Assembly: GCF_030145145.1 (NCBI RefSeq)
Contig: NZ_JAQYWD010000013.1
Location: 61,636 to 125,635, forward strand
Reading direction: 5' to 3'
DNA: 64,000 nucleotides
DNA from: Desulfobacula sp.
GTDB taxonomy: Bacteria; Desulfobacterota; Desulfobacteria; Desulfobacterales; Desulfobacteraceae
Shown: positions 9,967 to 18,288 of the stretch, piece by piece
Layout of the letters: each line of letters starts with the position of its first letter
How positions within the stretch are numbered: the first letter of the stretch is position 1
Notes under the pieces: generated by a model
The model's database searches: none
What the model saw: the letters and a program-made list of their open reading frames with translations, nothing else
Told to the model about the DNA's origin: nothing
Position numbers and translations under genes: made by a program

Positions 9967-10012
9967 CCTTACCGGGAATCTGGTTTACATGGTTTTAAGA
10001 TTTCCGGTAAGG
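9967..10012 (+). promoter_or_regulatory. Intra-operon hairpin between livK and livF
   Basis: The 15-base arms 9967-9981 and 9998-10012 (CCTTACCGGGAATCT / AGATTTCCGGTAAGG) pair with one mismatch around a 16-base loop. No T-run follows, so it is unlikely to be a complete terminator. The position directly after the binding-protein gene fits an mRNA-stabilising or attenuating element. Confidence 0.6.
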
Positions 10013-10038
10013 CCAACCCGAAAATAAAGAAAGTGCGT

Positions 10039-10845
10039 ATGGAAAAGAATCTGCTTGAAGTCAACAACATCGAGGTGGTCTATAATGACATCATCCAGGT
10101 ATTGCGCGGGGTGAGTCTGAATGTCCCCAAAGGCAGTATCGTCTCTTTGCTGGGAACCAATGGTGCGGGTAAAACCACCACCCTGCGGGCCATCAGTGGC
10201 CTTTTAAAACCTGAGAACGGTGCCATCAAGGAAGGGTATATCAAATTCGACGGCAGGGATACCACCCATCTGACAGGTACGGATATCGTAAAACTCGGAG
10301 CAGTCATGGTTCCCGAAGGCAGACGGGTGTTTAAACACTTAACCGTGAATGAAAACATCATTGTGGGGTCCATTACCCGGAAAGATGGATCCGCCAAAAT
10401 ACGGGAAGACAATGAACTGATGTACAAACATTTTCCCAGACTCTCCAAGGTGACTAACCGGATGGCCGGGTACAGTTCCGGTGGTGAACAGCAGATGATT
10501 GCCATCGCAAGAGCATTAATGGCATCACCTGAAATGCTCATGCTGGATGAACCGTCCCTTGGTCTGGCCCCCCTTCTTGTAAAAGAAATATTTGACAATA
10601 TTCAAACCATCAATAGAGAACTTGAAACCACCATTCTGGTGGTTGAACAGAATGCAAAAGTCGCCCTTGCCGTATCGGATTATGCCTATATCATGGAATC
10701 GGGTAAGATTGTTCTGGAAGGTCCGTCAAAAGACCTCCAGAACAACCCGGATGTAAAAGAATTTTATATGGGAATCACCAAGGGCGGCCGCAGGAAATCC
10801 TTTAAAGATGTGAAATCTTATAAAAGACGCAAACGATGGATGTAG
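10039..10845 (+). CDS. livF: Liv-type ABC transporter ATPase LivF
   Basis: This is the second ATPase of the importer, 268 residues from ATG 10039 (a GTG at 10033 is possible but less well spaced from the GAAAG upstream). Walker A is GTNGAGKTT, the signature is YSSGGEQQMIAIARAL, Walker B is LMLDEP, and the H-loop region is VVEQN, typical of LivF. The basic C-terminal tail of about 25 residues (KGGRRKSFKDV onward) is longer than usual. It lies after the livK hairpin and 22 bases before the stress-protein/receiver gene, probably in the same transcript. Confidence 0.9.
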   Translation: MEKNLLEVNNIEVVYNDIIQVLRGVSLNVPKGSIVSLLGTNGAGKTTTLRAISGLLKPENGAIKEGYIKFDGRDTTHLTGTDIVKLGAVMVPEGRRVFKHLTVNENIIVGSITRKDGSAKIREDNELMYKHFPRLSKVTNRMAGYSSGGEQQMIAIARALMASPEMLMLDEPSLGLAPLLVKEIFDNIQTINRELETTILVVEQNAKVALAVSDYAYIMESGKIVLEGPSKDLQNNPDVKEFYMGITKGGRRKSFKDVKSYKRRKRWM

Positions 10846-10867
10846 ACGGTTATTTTAGGAGTTCATT

Positions 10868-11770
10868 ATGAAAATATTAGTTGGATATAATGGCGGGGAA
10901 GTCGGCAGACTTGCTTTATCCCTTGCAAGGGATTATGCCCGGACAAACAATGCGTTTGTTTATATTGTCACGTCAATGGAAGGGGGCGCTTCTGAGAAAC
11001 AATCTGATATTATCAAGGCCGAAGAAGACCTTGATTTTGCCAAACAGCTGATGGAAACGTCCAAAGTCCAATGCGATGCCCAGCAAAGTGTCAGAGGGCT
11101 TTCAGCGGGTGAGGACCTGGTTAAATTCGCCCGGGAAAATGAAATTGATCATATTTTTCTGGGAATAAAGAAAAAATCCAGGGCCCAGAAGGCGGTTATC
11201 GGCTCCACCGTCCGCTATGTTATCCTTAAAGCACCCTGTCCTGTCACCACGACCAAATTTGAACTAAGCGAGATTACAACGGAAGATCTTTTAAGGGATC
11301 GACGGATTCTGGTGGTGGATGATGAGCCGGATATCCTGGAAACTGTTGTCGAACTGCTGGATATGTGTTCTCTTGATACAGCAGCCAGTTTTGAAGACGC
11401 TAAAAAACTGCTTAAAAAGAATAGATATGATATGGCCATCCTGGATATCATGGGGGTCAGCGGGTATGATGTGCTTGAACTGGCCCGGAAAAAAGACATT
11501 CCCGCACTCATGCTGACGGCCCATGCCCTGACACCTGGGAATTTAAAGGAATCCATTCAAAAAGGGGCGGACTCTTATATTCCCAAGGATGAACTGGCCA
11601 ATATCGTCAACCATATTGCCGATGTAATCAAAGCCCGGATAGAAGGTAGACAGGGATATGGCGCCTGGTTCAGAATCCTGAAACCCTTCTTTGATAAATC
11701 CTTTGGCAAAGGATGGCGGGAAAAGGATCGAAGTTTCTGGAACTCTTTTGATGATAAATACGGCCGATAA
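10868..11770 (+). CDS. Universal stress protein-receiver domain fusion
   Basis: This 300-residue protein has an N-terminal UspA domain (about 1-135, beginning ILVGYNGGEVG, with the nucleotide-site-like region GSTVRYVILKAPCPV). A complete receiver domain follows (about 142-260): acidic pocket VDDEPD, phosphoacceptor Asp in AILDIMG, Thr in MLTAH, Lys in IPKDE. A tail of about 40 residues has no clear fold and no DNA-binding domain is visible. It is the last gene of the transporter operon and ends before a strong terminator. The hybrid kinase at the window start is a plausible phosphodonor, though that pairing is only inferred from position. Confidence 0.87.
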   Translation: MKILVGYNGGEVGRLALSLARDYARTNNAFVYIVTSMEGGASEKQSDIIKAEEDLDFAKQLMETSKVQCDAQQSVRGLSAGEDLVKFARENEIDHIFLGIKKKSRAQKAVIGSTVRYVILKAPCPVTTTKFELSEITTEDLLRDRRILVVDDEPDILETVVELLDMCSLDTAASFEDAKKLLKKNRYDMAILDIMGVSGYDVLELARKKDIPALMLTAHALTPGNLKESIQKGADSYIPKDELANIVNHIADVIKARIEGRQGYGAWFRILKPFFDKSFGKGWREKDRSFWNSFDDKYGR

Positions 11771-11837
11771 GGACCGCAGATGACATAAAGAACTTGGAAA
11801 CAACAACCACCAAAAGCCCTTTATTTCGTGAAAATTT

Positions 11838-11890
11838 AACGCATCTGTCAGATTTCCCCCTGGGAGGAATTCGACAGATGCGTTTTCTTA
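11838..11890 (+). terminator. Rho-independent terminator of the ligase/Liv operon
   Basis: Perfect 12-base arms AACGCATCTGTC (11838-11849) and GACAGATGCGTT (11873-11884) enclose a further partly paired loop and are followed by TTTCTTA. It lies 68 bases after the last operon gene. Confidence 0.85.
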
Positions 11891-12044
11891 TTTAACTCAA
11901 CTTTCGGGGTTGGCCATTTTTACATGGGGTCAGGCTTTCCTTATGGCACTTTTTAACCGTCTGGTTATGAAATAGTGATAAAAAAGTACAATAAAAAAAG
12001 CCTGACCCCGTCGATTAAAGCTAACGTCCGAAAGTTGAGTTAAA
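11891..12044. repeat. Dispersed nested-palindrome repeat, copy 1
   Basis: A perfect 17-base outer inverted repeat (11891-11907 and 12028-12044, TTTAACTCAACTTTCGG) encloses an inner one, GGGGTCAGGCTTT (11926-11938) against AAAGCCTGACCCC (11997-12009). A second copy about 85% identical by eye lies at 15641-15770. GGGGTCAGG-type termini recall REP/MITE elements mobilised by Y1 (TnpA-REP) transposases in other bacteria; no transposase is present here. Confidence 0.85.
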
Positions 12045-12129
12045 TAAAAAAAGTCAAAAGGCCATTGATAAATAATGGGTTCTGATGATAAAGAAGTATA
12101 CATTCTTTTATATTTTCTGGAGAGTAACC

Positions 12130-14415
12130 ATGAATCGACATCATTTTCATTATAGTTTTACGATACTGATCGCCTGCATTTTAATTTTCGGATGTACCTC
12201 TGACAAGGAAAAAATTGATACCTTTCTGTCGGAAGCCCAGGCATATTTTGACACTGCAGAATATCAGAAATCCATTATTCAGATTAAAAACGCCATACAA
12301 TTAGACAATACGTCTGTCAAGGCCTATGAACTGCTGGCCAGAACCCATCTAAAACTCGGAGATGCCCAGGCGGCATTTAAAGCCTTTTTAAGGTTGGAAC
12401 AGATTGACCCTGAAAATCCGGAACACAAACTCCAGGTCGCGTCCTTTTATCTGCTGGGGAAAAAAAGACCAGAAGCCGAACGTAGGGTTAAAGCGGTACT
12501 GGACAAAGAACCGGAAAACATACCGGCCCTTTACCTGAAAGCCGGGATATTGAGTGATAAACAAGAAAACTGGGATAAAATTGAAGCGATTTATTTAAGC
12601 ATACTGGATATTGATTCCCGCCAGGCAAAGGCCCATCTTGTATTGGCAAGATTATACGGCGCCCAAAAGGATTTTGATAAAACAGAGCAGCACCTTAAAC
12701 AGGCGGTTGCCATTGAACCGGAAAATATAAATTATGACAAGGCATTATTTGGTTTTTACCTGGCCAAAAGGCAATTTGAGGCGGCTGAATCGGTGCTGAA
12801 AGACCTTATTTCTAAAAAACCGGATGATGCCGAACCCCTTATCCTGATCAGTAATTTTTATGTGGGCCAACAAAAACTGGACAAAGCGGAAACCTTATTT
12901 TTAAAAGCCATAGCGGTTGATCCAAAAAATCTGAATTCTTACATGCTGCTGGCCAAATTATTGAACAGCCAGAAAAAAACCCAGACAGCTGAAAAGTATA
13001 TTCAAAAGGCCCTGGAAATAGAACCCGAAAACTTTGCCGTCAAAAACGCCTACGCAGATTTTCAGTTTTCCAATAAACAGATGGTAAAAGCAGAAACCCT
13101 GGTGGATGAAATTCTGGCCCAGCGACCGGACTATCTACCGTCAAAACTGCTCAAGGGGAAACTGCTTGCCGCAGCAAAGGACTATGACGGCGCCATTGTG
13201 ATCTTTCAGTCGCTTGTCAAGGAAGAACCCGAATCCACCCTGTTTAACTTTCTATTGGGCTCCACCTTTTTTGAGAAAAATGATTTCACACAGGCCAAAC
13301 CCTTTCTGTCAAAAGCCTTGGAAAAAAACCCCAATCTTTACCAGGCAAGGTTGATGATGGCAGACATGTATTATCGCCAGGGAGATCTTTATCTGGCCGA
13401 GGACAATGTAAAAAAAGTGTTGAAAGCGTTACCCAAGCATTACAATGCCAATATTCTGCTGGGCAATATTCTGATGGCCGATAACAATGCTGTGATGGCG
13501 AAAACCATATTTGAAGACATGATCGATTTGGACCCCAATAACCCCTCCGCTTATTTCCGGTTGGGAATTGTCAATCGCCTGGAACGAGACACGCCGGCAG
13601 CCCTGAAAAATTTTAATACTGCCCTGGCATTAAATCCCCATCTCATGGATGTCTTCACAAACCTGATAGCGGTGTATGCATCGGAAAAACGCTATACGAC
13701 CGCATTAGACATATGTGATACCCATTTAAAAAAAATCAATACCTCCCCAGTCATCAGCTCAATTATTCTCAACCTTAAAGGCAATATCCTGCTGGCCAGC
13801 GGGAAAATTGACCAGGGAAAGGACGTATTAAAACAATCCATTGAAAAAAATCCAGCCTATATTACCCCTTATCTTACCCTGGCCAAAATTCTTAACAGCG
13901 AAAATAAGACAGATGATGCCATTGCCCTTTACACAGCGCTCATCGACAAACGACCGGATCAACCGTCAGCCCACAGCATGGTTGGAACCCTGTACGAAAA
14001 ACAACAAAAATTTGATCTGGCCGAAGATCACTATAAAAAAGCCCTGGAAATCAACCCGGATTACATCCCTGCCGTGAATAACCTTGCGTTCCTCTATGCC
14101 GAGCAGAACAAGGAATTGAACAAAGCCCTGGACCTGGCCCGGCAGGCGAAAGAGCGGTTTGGAAAACTGCCGGCGATTATGGATACACTGGGCTGGGTCT
14201 ATTACAAGAAAGAACTGTATGACAGTGCGGTAGCGGAATTTGAGACCTGTGTGGACAAAGAGCCGGACAACCCCATTTTCCATTACCATCTGGGTCTTGC
14301 CTTCAACCGCCTGGGGCAATATGTCAAAGCGGAAACCGCCTTAAAAAAAGCCCTGGAACTGCAAACGGATTTTAATGGCGCAGATGAGGCAAAAAAGGTA
14401 TTAACCCAGTTATAG
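12130..14415 (+). CDS. TPR-repeat lipoprotein, PrsT-like
   Basis: The protein has 761 residues. The start at ATG 12130 is chosen because GGAGAG precedes it and it gives a clean lipoprotein signal (hydrophobic stretch, then FGC lipobox, Cys20). The mature protein is almost entirely tandem tetratricopeptide repeats (about 20 units of 34 residues, with repeated A-YxxALxxxPxN patterns), forming a superhelical scaffold anchored to a membrane. Overall architecture resembles the PEP-CTERM/exopolysaccharide-associated TPR lipoprotein PrsT. No other exopolysaccharide gene is nearby, so that role is uncertain. Its stop overlaps the convergent M24 peptidase stop by a few bases. Confidence 0.85.
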   Translation: MNRHHFHYSFTILIACILIFGCTSDKEKIDTFLSEAQAYFDTAEYQKSIIQIKNAIQLDNTSVKAYELLARTHLKLGDAQAAFKAFLRLEQIDPENPEHKLQVASFYLLGKKRPEAERRVKAVLDKEPENIPALYLKAGILSDKQENWDKIEAIYLSILDIDSRQAKAHLVLARLYGAQKDFDKTEQHLKQAVAIEPENINYDKALFGFYLAKRQFEAAESVLKDLISKKPDDAEPLILISNFYVGQQKLDKAETLFLKAIAVDPKNLNSYMLLAKLLNSQKKTQTAEKYIQKALEIEPENFAVKNAYADFQFSNKQMVKAETLVDEILAQRPDYLPSKLLKGKLLAAAKDYDGAIVIFQSLVKEEPESTLFNFLLGSTFFEKNDFTQAKPFLSKALEKNPNLYQARLMMADMYYRQGDLYLAEDNVKKVLKALPKHYNANILLGNILMADNNAVMAKTIFEDMIDLDPNNPSAYFRLGIVNRLERDTPAALKNFNTALALNPHLMDVFTNLIAVYASEKRYTTALDICDTHLKKINTSPVISSIILNLKGNILLASGKIDQGKDVLKQSIEKNPAYITPYLTLAKILNSENKTDDAIALYTALIDKRPDQPSAHSMVGTLYEKQQKFDLAEDHYKKALEINPDYIPAVNNLAFLYAEQNKELNKALDLARQAKERFGKLPAIMDTLGWVYYKKELYDSAVAEFETCVDKEPDNPIFHYHLGLAFNRLGQYVKAETALKKALELQTDFNGADEAKKVLTQL

Positions 14416-15609
14416 GATGGTGATCTCATCGCTGAAGGTTGTGAGGGATTCAAGACCATTGTCTGTGACCAGCAATGAATTTTCTATCCCCACAACGCCT
14501 TTTCCCGGTATGACCGTTTTGGGTTCCAGTGCCATGATCATACCGTTTTCCAGGGCCAGTTTCTGACCCTGGGCAATAAAGGGGAATTCATCCAGTTCAA
14601 GGCCGATACCATGACCGGTGAACCGGATCCGTCGTTCCCCTGCCCCCATGAAATTGTCTTTGTAGCCTTTGGCTTCCGCCATGGACATCATCCGGTCATA
14701 GATATCCCCGGTAACCGTTCCCGGGGTAGCGTGCTGTTTCACCATCTCCTGGATTTCCAGCATGGCGTTGTGGGCGCTCAACAGATCCCCGGGCAACTTC
14801 CCCAGGGAAAAAATTCGGGTGTGGTCACTGATATACCCATTCAAAACAAAGACATAATCCACCATTACCGGTTCATTTCTTTTAATGGTAGTAAACCCGG
14901 GCCCCTGGGCAATACTGGGGTTCACCCCTCTGCCGCCGGTGGGTGAGGCAAAACAACTGGGGACCGCAGCTCCCGGCCCGGCCATGATATGGCCGTAGAA
15001 CAGATCATTGTCCCACATGCGCATCCGGATCAGGCCTTGATGTCCAAGGCTTCTGGCATATGCTTCCAGCAATCCGGCAAATTCAATTTCCGTCATGCCT
15101 TCCCTGATTATATCCGGCACCTTGGCAGCCACTTTATCTGCCATATGGGATGCCTTGCGCATCAAGTCGATTTCATAATCTGATTTTACGGCCCGCTGCA
15201 GCCGGATCTGGGGTGAGATATCCATGAGAGTTGATCCGGAAAATATTTTTTTAAACAGCAGGTACAGGTTGACAGTCAATACATCCAGTTCAAGACCCAG
15301 ATGGCGGGGCATCAAATGTCCGTATGCCCCAAGGGTCTGGGGAATGTCTTTGGGGCTGACAAGGGAAACAACCTGTGCCAGGCCGGATTCTTCCATGGCC
15401 CGTTGATAATCCTTGAAAATCATCAACACCGGTTCGCCTTGAGCCGGGATATACAGCCATCCCTGCTGGGTGGTGCCGGCATAATAAAACATGTCGGCTT
15501 TTTGTAAAATCAGGACCCCGTCCACATTGTTTGTTTCAAGTCTTGCCTGTAACCCGACAATTCTTGTTTTCTGCTCCGCTTCAGGCAAGGTTTTATCAAA
15601 CTGATTCAT
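14410..15609 (-). CDS. M24-family metallopeptidase (Xaa-Pro aminopeptidase-like)
   Basis: A creatinase-type N-terminal domain (about 1-135) is followed by a pita-bread peptidase domain. Likely metal ligands are the Asp residues in VDYVFVLNGYISDHT, His in FTGHGIGLE, Glu in ALEPK and Glu in GIENS. The family removes N-terminal residues before proline or acts as dipeptidase. The start is ambiguous: ATG 15609 (MNQFDK) has GGTG upstream, ATG 15621 is possible, and ATG 15648 falls inside the dispersed repeat copy and is disfavoured. It lies downstream of the icmF group on the same strand but is separated from it by two repeats, so it may have its own promoter. Confidence 0.88.
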   Translation of the reverse strand: MNQFDKTLPEAEQKTRIVGLQARLETNNVDGVLILQKADMFYYAGTTQQGWLYIPAQGEPVLMIFKDYQRAMEESGLAQVVSLVSPKDIPQTLGAYGHLMPRHLGLELDVLTVNLYLLFKKIFSGSTLMDISPQIRLQRAVKSDYEIDLMRKASHMADKVAAKVPDIIREGMTEIEFAGLLEAYARSLGHQGLIRMRMWDNDLFYGHIMAGPGAAVPSCFASPTGGRGVNPSIAQGPGFTTIKRNEPVMVDYVFVLNGYISDHTRIFSLGKLPGDLLSAHNAMLEIQEMVKQHATPGTVTGDIYDRMMSMAEAKGYKDNFMGAGERRIRFTGHGIGLELDEFPFIAQGQKLALENGMIMALEPKTVIPGKGVVGIENSLLVTDNGLESLTTFSDEITIL

Positions 15610-15640
15610 CGGTTTCACCATGATTTTTTTATTAAAATAA

Positions 15641-15770
15641 CTCAACATTTTTACATGGGGTCAGGCTTTCTTTATGGCACTTTTTCCCTCTGGTCATGGA
15701 ATAGTGATAAAAAACACCATAAAAAAAGCCTGACCCCTTCCATTAAAGCTAAAGGCCGAAAGTTGATAGA
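15641..15770. repeat. Dispersed nested-palindrome repeat, copy 2
   Basis: This is homologous over about 125 bases to 11891-12044. It shares ATTTTTACATGGGGTCAGGC, the AATAGTGATAAAAAA middle, AAAAAAAGCCTGACCCC and the GGCCGAAAGTTGA end. The inner palindrome is intact. The outer arms have decayed (CTCAAC near 15641 against AGTTGA near 15761). Confidence 0.82.
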
Positions 15771-15864
15771 ATAAAAAAAAGCCATGACACGGCAGTGATG
15801 CTTTGCCATGCCATAGCTTCTCTTCAAGGAAGTAAACAGCCTGATTATGCCTGACCGTAAACAC

Positions 15865-16008
15865 CGTGCTTGGACGAAAAATTGCCCATATGCAAGGCGC
15901 AAAGAATATAGAAACCGGAGTGTACTATAGTACATGAGGCCCAATCCTATATAACTTGGCAATATTTTGCAGCAACGCAGCAGATGGGTGAGTTTTCGTT
16001 CAAACACT
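15865..16008. repeat. Palindromic intergenic repeat family 2, copy A
   Basis: Imperfect inverted termini (GTGCTTGGACGAAAAATT at 15867 against TTTTCGTTCAAACAC ending 16007) flank the conserved blocks GCCCATATGCAAGGCGC, AAACCGGAG, the perfect palindrome TGTACTATAGTACA (15921-15934), TGAGG, and GCAACGCAGCAGATGGG. Copy B lies at 18161-18288 and a divergent copy C at 53684-53820. It abuts the stop of the upstream dehydrogenase gene. Confidence 0.85.
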
Positions 16009-16010
16009 AA

Positions 16011-16862
16011 TTAACTGTAATCATAAAAGCCTTTACCCGTTTTCCTACCCAGCCAGCCAGCTTCCACATATTTTCTTAACAGCGGGCAGGGCCTGTATTT
16101 GGAATCTTTAAATCCTTCATACAATGTCTCCATGATGGCCAGACAGGTGTCCAGGCCAATCAGGTCTGCCAGCGCAAGGGGTCCCATGGGATGGTTGGCC
16201 CCCAGCCGCATCACCGTATCAATATCTTCTGGTTTTCCCACACTCTGATACAGACAGAAAACCGCCTCATTGATCATGGGCAGTAATATCCTATTGGCAA
16301 TAAACCCGGGGAAATCATTGGCTTCAGCAGGGGTTTTTCCAAAGTCTTCACACAATTTCCAGGTGGTATCAAAGGTCTCAGCAGAAGTGGCAAGCCCTTT
16401 AATAACCTCCACCAGTTTCATCACAGGAACCGGATTCATGAAATGCATCCCGATCACCTTGTCCGGACGGGAGGTTCTGGCCGCAATACGGCCGATGGGA
16501 ATGGAAGAGGTGTTCGTGGCCAGAATGACCTGGGGGGGGCAGATCTTATCCAGGTCTTCAAAAATTTTAAATTTCAGATCTTCTCTTTCCACAGCGGCCT
16601 CAACAACAAAATCCACGGATGCCATGTCTTTCAAATCAGTGGTAGTCGTTATCCTGCCAAGGATGGCCGCCTTGTCAGCCTCGGAAATTTTTTCTTTTTT
16701 GACCATTCGGTCAAGATTTTTTGTGATGGTGGCAATACCATTTTCACAAAATTCTGGTTTAATATCACTCATTACAACGTCAAGGCCGCTGGCGGCGGCA
16801 ACCTGTGCAATCCCGTTGCCCATTTGACCGGACCCAATAACACCAAATGTCTTTACTTGCAT
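16011..16862 (-). CDS. hbd: 3-hydroxybutyryl-CoA dehydrogenase
   Basis: This 283-residue NAD-dependent enzyme interconverts (S)-3-hydroxyacyl-CoA and 3-oxoacyl-CoA. The N-terminal Rossmann motif is [11 protein letters not shown] with Asp after strand 2 (VMSD), indicating NAD. The catalytic His lies in GMHFMNPVP and the helical C-terminal domain includes [10 protein letters not shown] and HPMGPLAL. Length matches stand-alone Hbd/PaaH enzymes. The start has AAGGAGG 5 bases upstream. It lies downstream of a thiolase and icmF, giving a consistent butyryl-CoA-level beta-oxidation set: isobutyryl-CoA to butyryl-CoA, then through 3-hydroxybutyryl-CoA to acetyl-CoA. Confidence 0.93.
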   Translation of the reverse strand: MQVKTFGVIGSGQMGNGIAQVAAASGLDVVMSDIKPEFCENGIATITKNLDRMVKKEKISEADKAAILGRITTTTDLKDMASVDFVVEAAVEREDLKFKIFEDLDKICPPQVILATNTSSIPIGRIAARTSRPDKVIGMHFMNPVPVMKLVEVIKGLATSAETFDTTWKLCEDFGKTPAEANDFPGFIANRILLPMINEAVFCLYQSVGKPEDIDTVMRLGANHPMGPLALADLIGLDTCLAIMETLYEGFKDSKYRPCPLLRKYVEAGWLGRKTGKGFYDYS

Positions 16863-16934
16863 TTTTCCTCCTTAAGTATGCGTCTTTCCCAATCGTTTGA
16901 TTCATTGTCCTTTGTTTGACAATGATTTGTCATA

Positions 16935-18110
16935 TCACCTGTTGACCACAAGCGCAACAGCTTCTCCACCCCCCAGGCAAAGAGAGGCAAGGCCGCAATG
17001 CACATCCCGCTTTATCATTTCATAGAGTAAGGTGGTCAACACCCTGGCACCGGAAGCACCGATGGGATGCCCCAGGGCAACGCTGCCGCCATTGACGTTT
17101 ACGCGCTCAGGGTCAAGTTCCAGCACGCGGTTAATCCCTGTAGAGCTGCCGGAAAAGGCTTCATTAATTTCAAACAAATCGATATCTGAAATGGACACCC
17201 CCTCTTTTTTCAAAACCTTGGGAATGGCATAAATCGGGGCCATCAAAACATGTTTCATATCAATGCCATAGGATGCCTGGGAACCCACGGTGGCCATAAT
17301 CCCGCAGCCCAGTTCCCTGGCTTTTTTTTCGCTCATGACCACAAGCGCTGAAGCCCCGTCACTGATGATGGAGGCATTTCCAGCGGTGCCCTTCCCGTCT
17401 TTTTTAAAGGCTGGTTTCATGGTTGAAAGGGCCTGGTAACTGGTTTCTTTGGGGCATTCATCCGTATCAAAGATAAGGGGATCTCCTTTTCTCTGGGGGA
17501 TCTTGACCGGCACGATTTCATCCGCAAACCGGCCCCGGGCAATGGATGTCATTGCCCGTTCATACGACTGCGCTGCAAATGCATCCTGGGCTTGTCTGGA
17601 GACGGCCCATTTTTCACAACACAATTCATTGGACATGCCCATGTGAAAATCATTGATCACATCCCACAACCCGTCATGGACCATATGATCTTCGATTCTG
17701 CCGGGTCCCATGCGATGGCCCCACCGGGCTTTATCCATATAATAAGGGGCCATGCTCATATTTTCCATGCCCCCGGCCACCACCACCTCGGCATCACCAC
17801 ACTGGATGGCCTGGGCCGCCAGCATCACGGCTTTCAATGACGACCCGCACACTTTATTCACTGTAATGGACTCAACGTCCCAGGGAAGACCCGCTTTTAC
17901 CGCAGCAATCTTTCCCGGATTCTGGCCATACCCACAGGGCAGCACCATGCCCATGATACACTCGTTAACATCACGTTTATCAATACCCGCCCGGGCAATG
18001 GCCTCTTCGATCACCAGGGCTCCCAGGTCCGTGGCCCCAATGGCTTTTAATGTTCCGCCAAAACTTCCCAGAGGGGTTCGTGTGGCACTGACGATAACTG
18101 CTGTATTCAT
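16935..18110 (-). CDS. atoB: Acetyl-CoA acetyltransferase (thiolase)
   Basis: This 391-residue thiolase cleaves or forms acetoacetyl-CoA-type 3-oxoacyl-CoA. The acyl-accepting Cys lies in NKVCGSSLKAV (about residue 88), His in NEAFSGSS / GHPIGASGARVL, and the second Cys in CGLASLCLGGGEA. Start ATG 18110 (MNTAVIVSATRTP) has GAGGAG upstream; the open frame extends to 18287 only because it reads through repeat copy B, and that extension is not coding. Neighbours are hbd (downstream) and icmF (upstream). It could also thiolyse benzoylacetyl-CoA from the carboxylase region, but acetoacetyl-CoA is the simpler assignment. Confidence 0.93.
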   Translation of the reverse strand: MNTAVIVSATRTPLGSFGGTLKAIGATDLGALVIEEAIARAGIDKRDVNECIMGMVLPCGYGQNPGKIAAVKAGLPWDVESITVNKVCGSSLKAVMLAAQAIQCGDAEVVVAGGMENMSMAPYYMDKARWGHRMGPGRIEDHMVHDGLWDVINDFHMGMSNELCCEKWAVSRQAQDAFAAQSYERAMTSIARGRFADEIVPVKIPQRKGDPLIFDTDECPKETSYQALSTMKPAFKKDGKGTAGNASIISDGASALVVMSEKKARELGCGIMATVGSQASYGIDMKHVLMAPIYAIPKVLKKEGVSISDIDLFEINEAFSGSSTGINRVLELDPERVNVNGGSVALGHPIGASGARVLTTLLYEMIKRDVHCGLASLCLGGGEAVALVVNR

Positions 18111-18160
18111 ATTTAAAATTCTCCTCGTTTTTTTTTTACATAATGCCGAACCGGAAACGC

Positions 18161-18288
18161 CTTGTTTGGGCGGAAAGTTGCCCATATGCAAGGCGCAAAA
18201 AATTTTGAAACCGGAGTGTACTATAGTACATGAGGATTTCACAATTTTGCAGCAACGCATCAGATGGGTAAGTTTCCGTTCAAACACT
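18161..18288. repeat. Palindromic intergenic repeat family 2, copy B
   Basis: It has the same blocks as copy A: GCCCATATGCAAGGCGC, GAAACCGGAG, the perfect palindrome TGTACTATAGTACA (18217-18230), TGAGGAT, TTTTGCAGCAACGCA, and terminal TTTCCGTTCAAACAC. Its right terminus overlaps the icmF stop codon (18287-18289), as copy A abuts the hbd stop. Confidence 0.86.

Noticed and set aside
15672..16007. Open frame of 111 codons on the minus strand
   Set aside because: It reads through both repeat types (copy 2 of the GGGGTCAGG element and copy A of family 2) and shares its N-terminal sequence with the spurious extension of the thiolase; no family resemblance.
18111..18287. N-terminal extension of the thiolase frame
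   Set aside because: It is translated from repeat copy B; the normal thiolase start with GAGGAG is at 18110.
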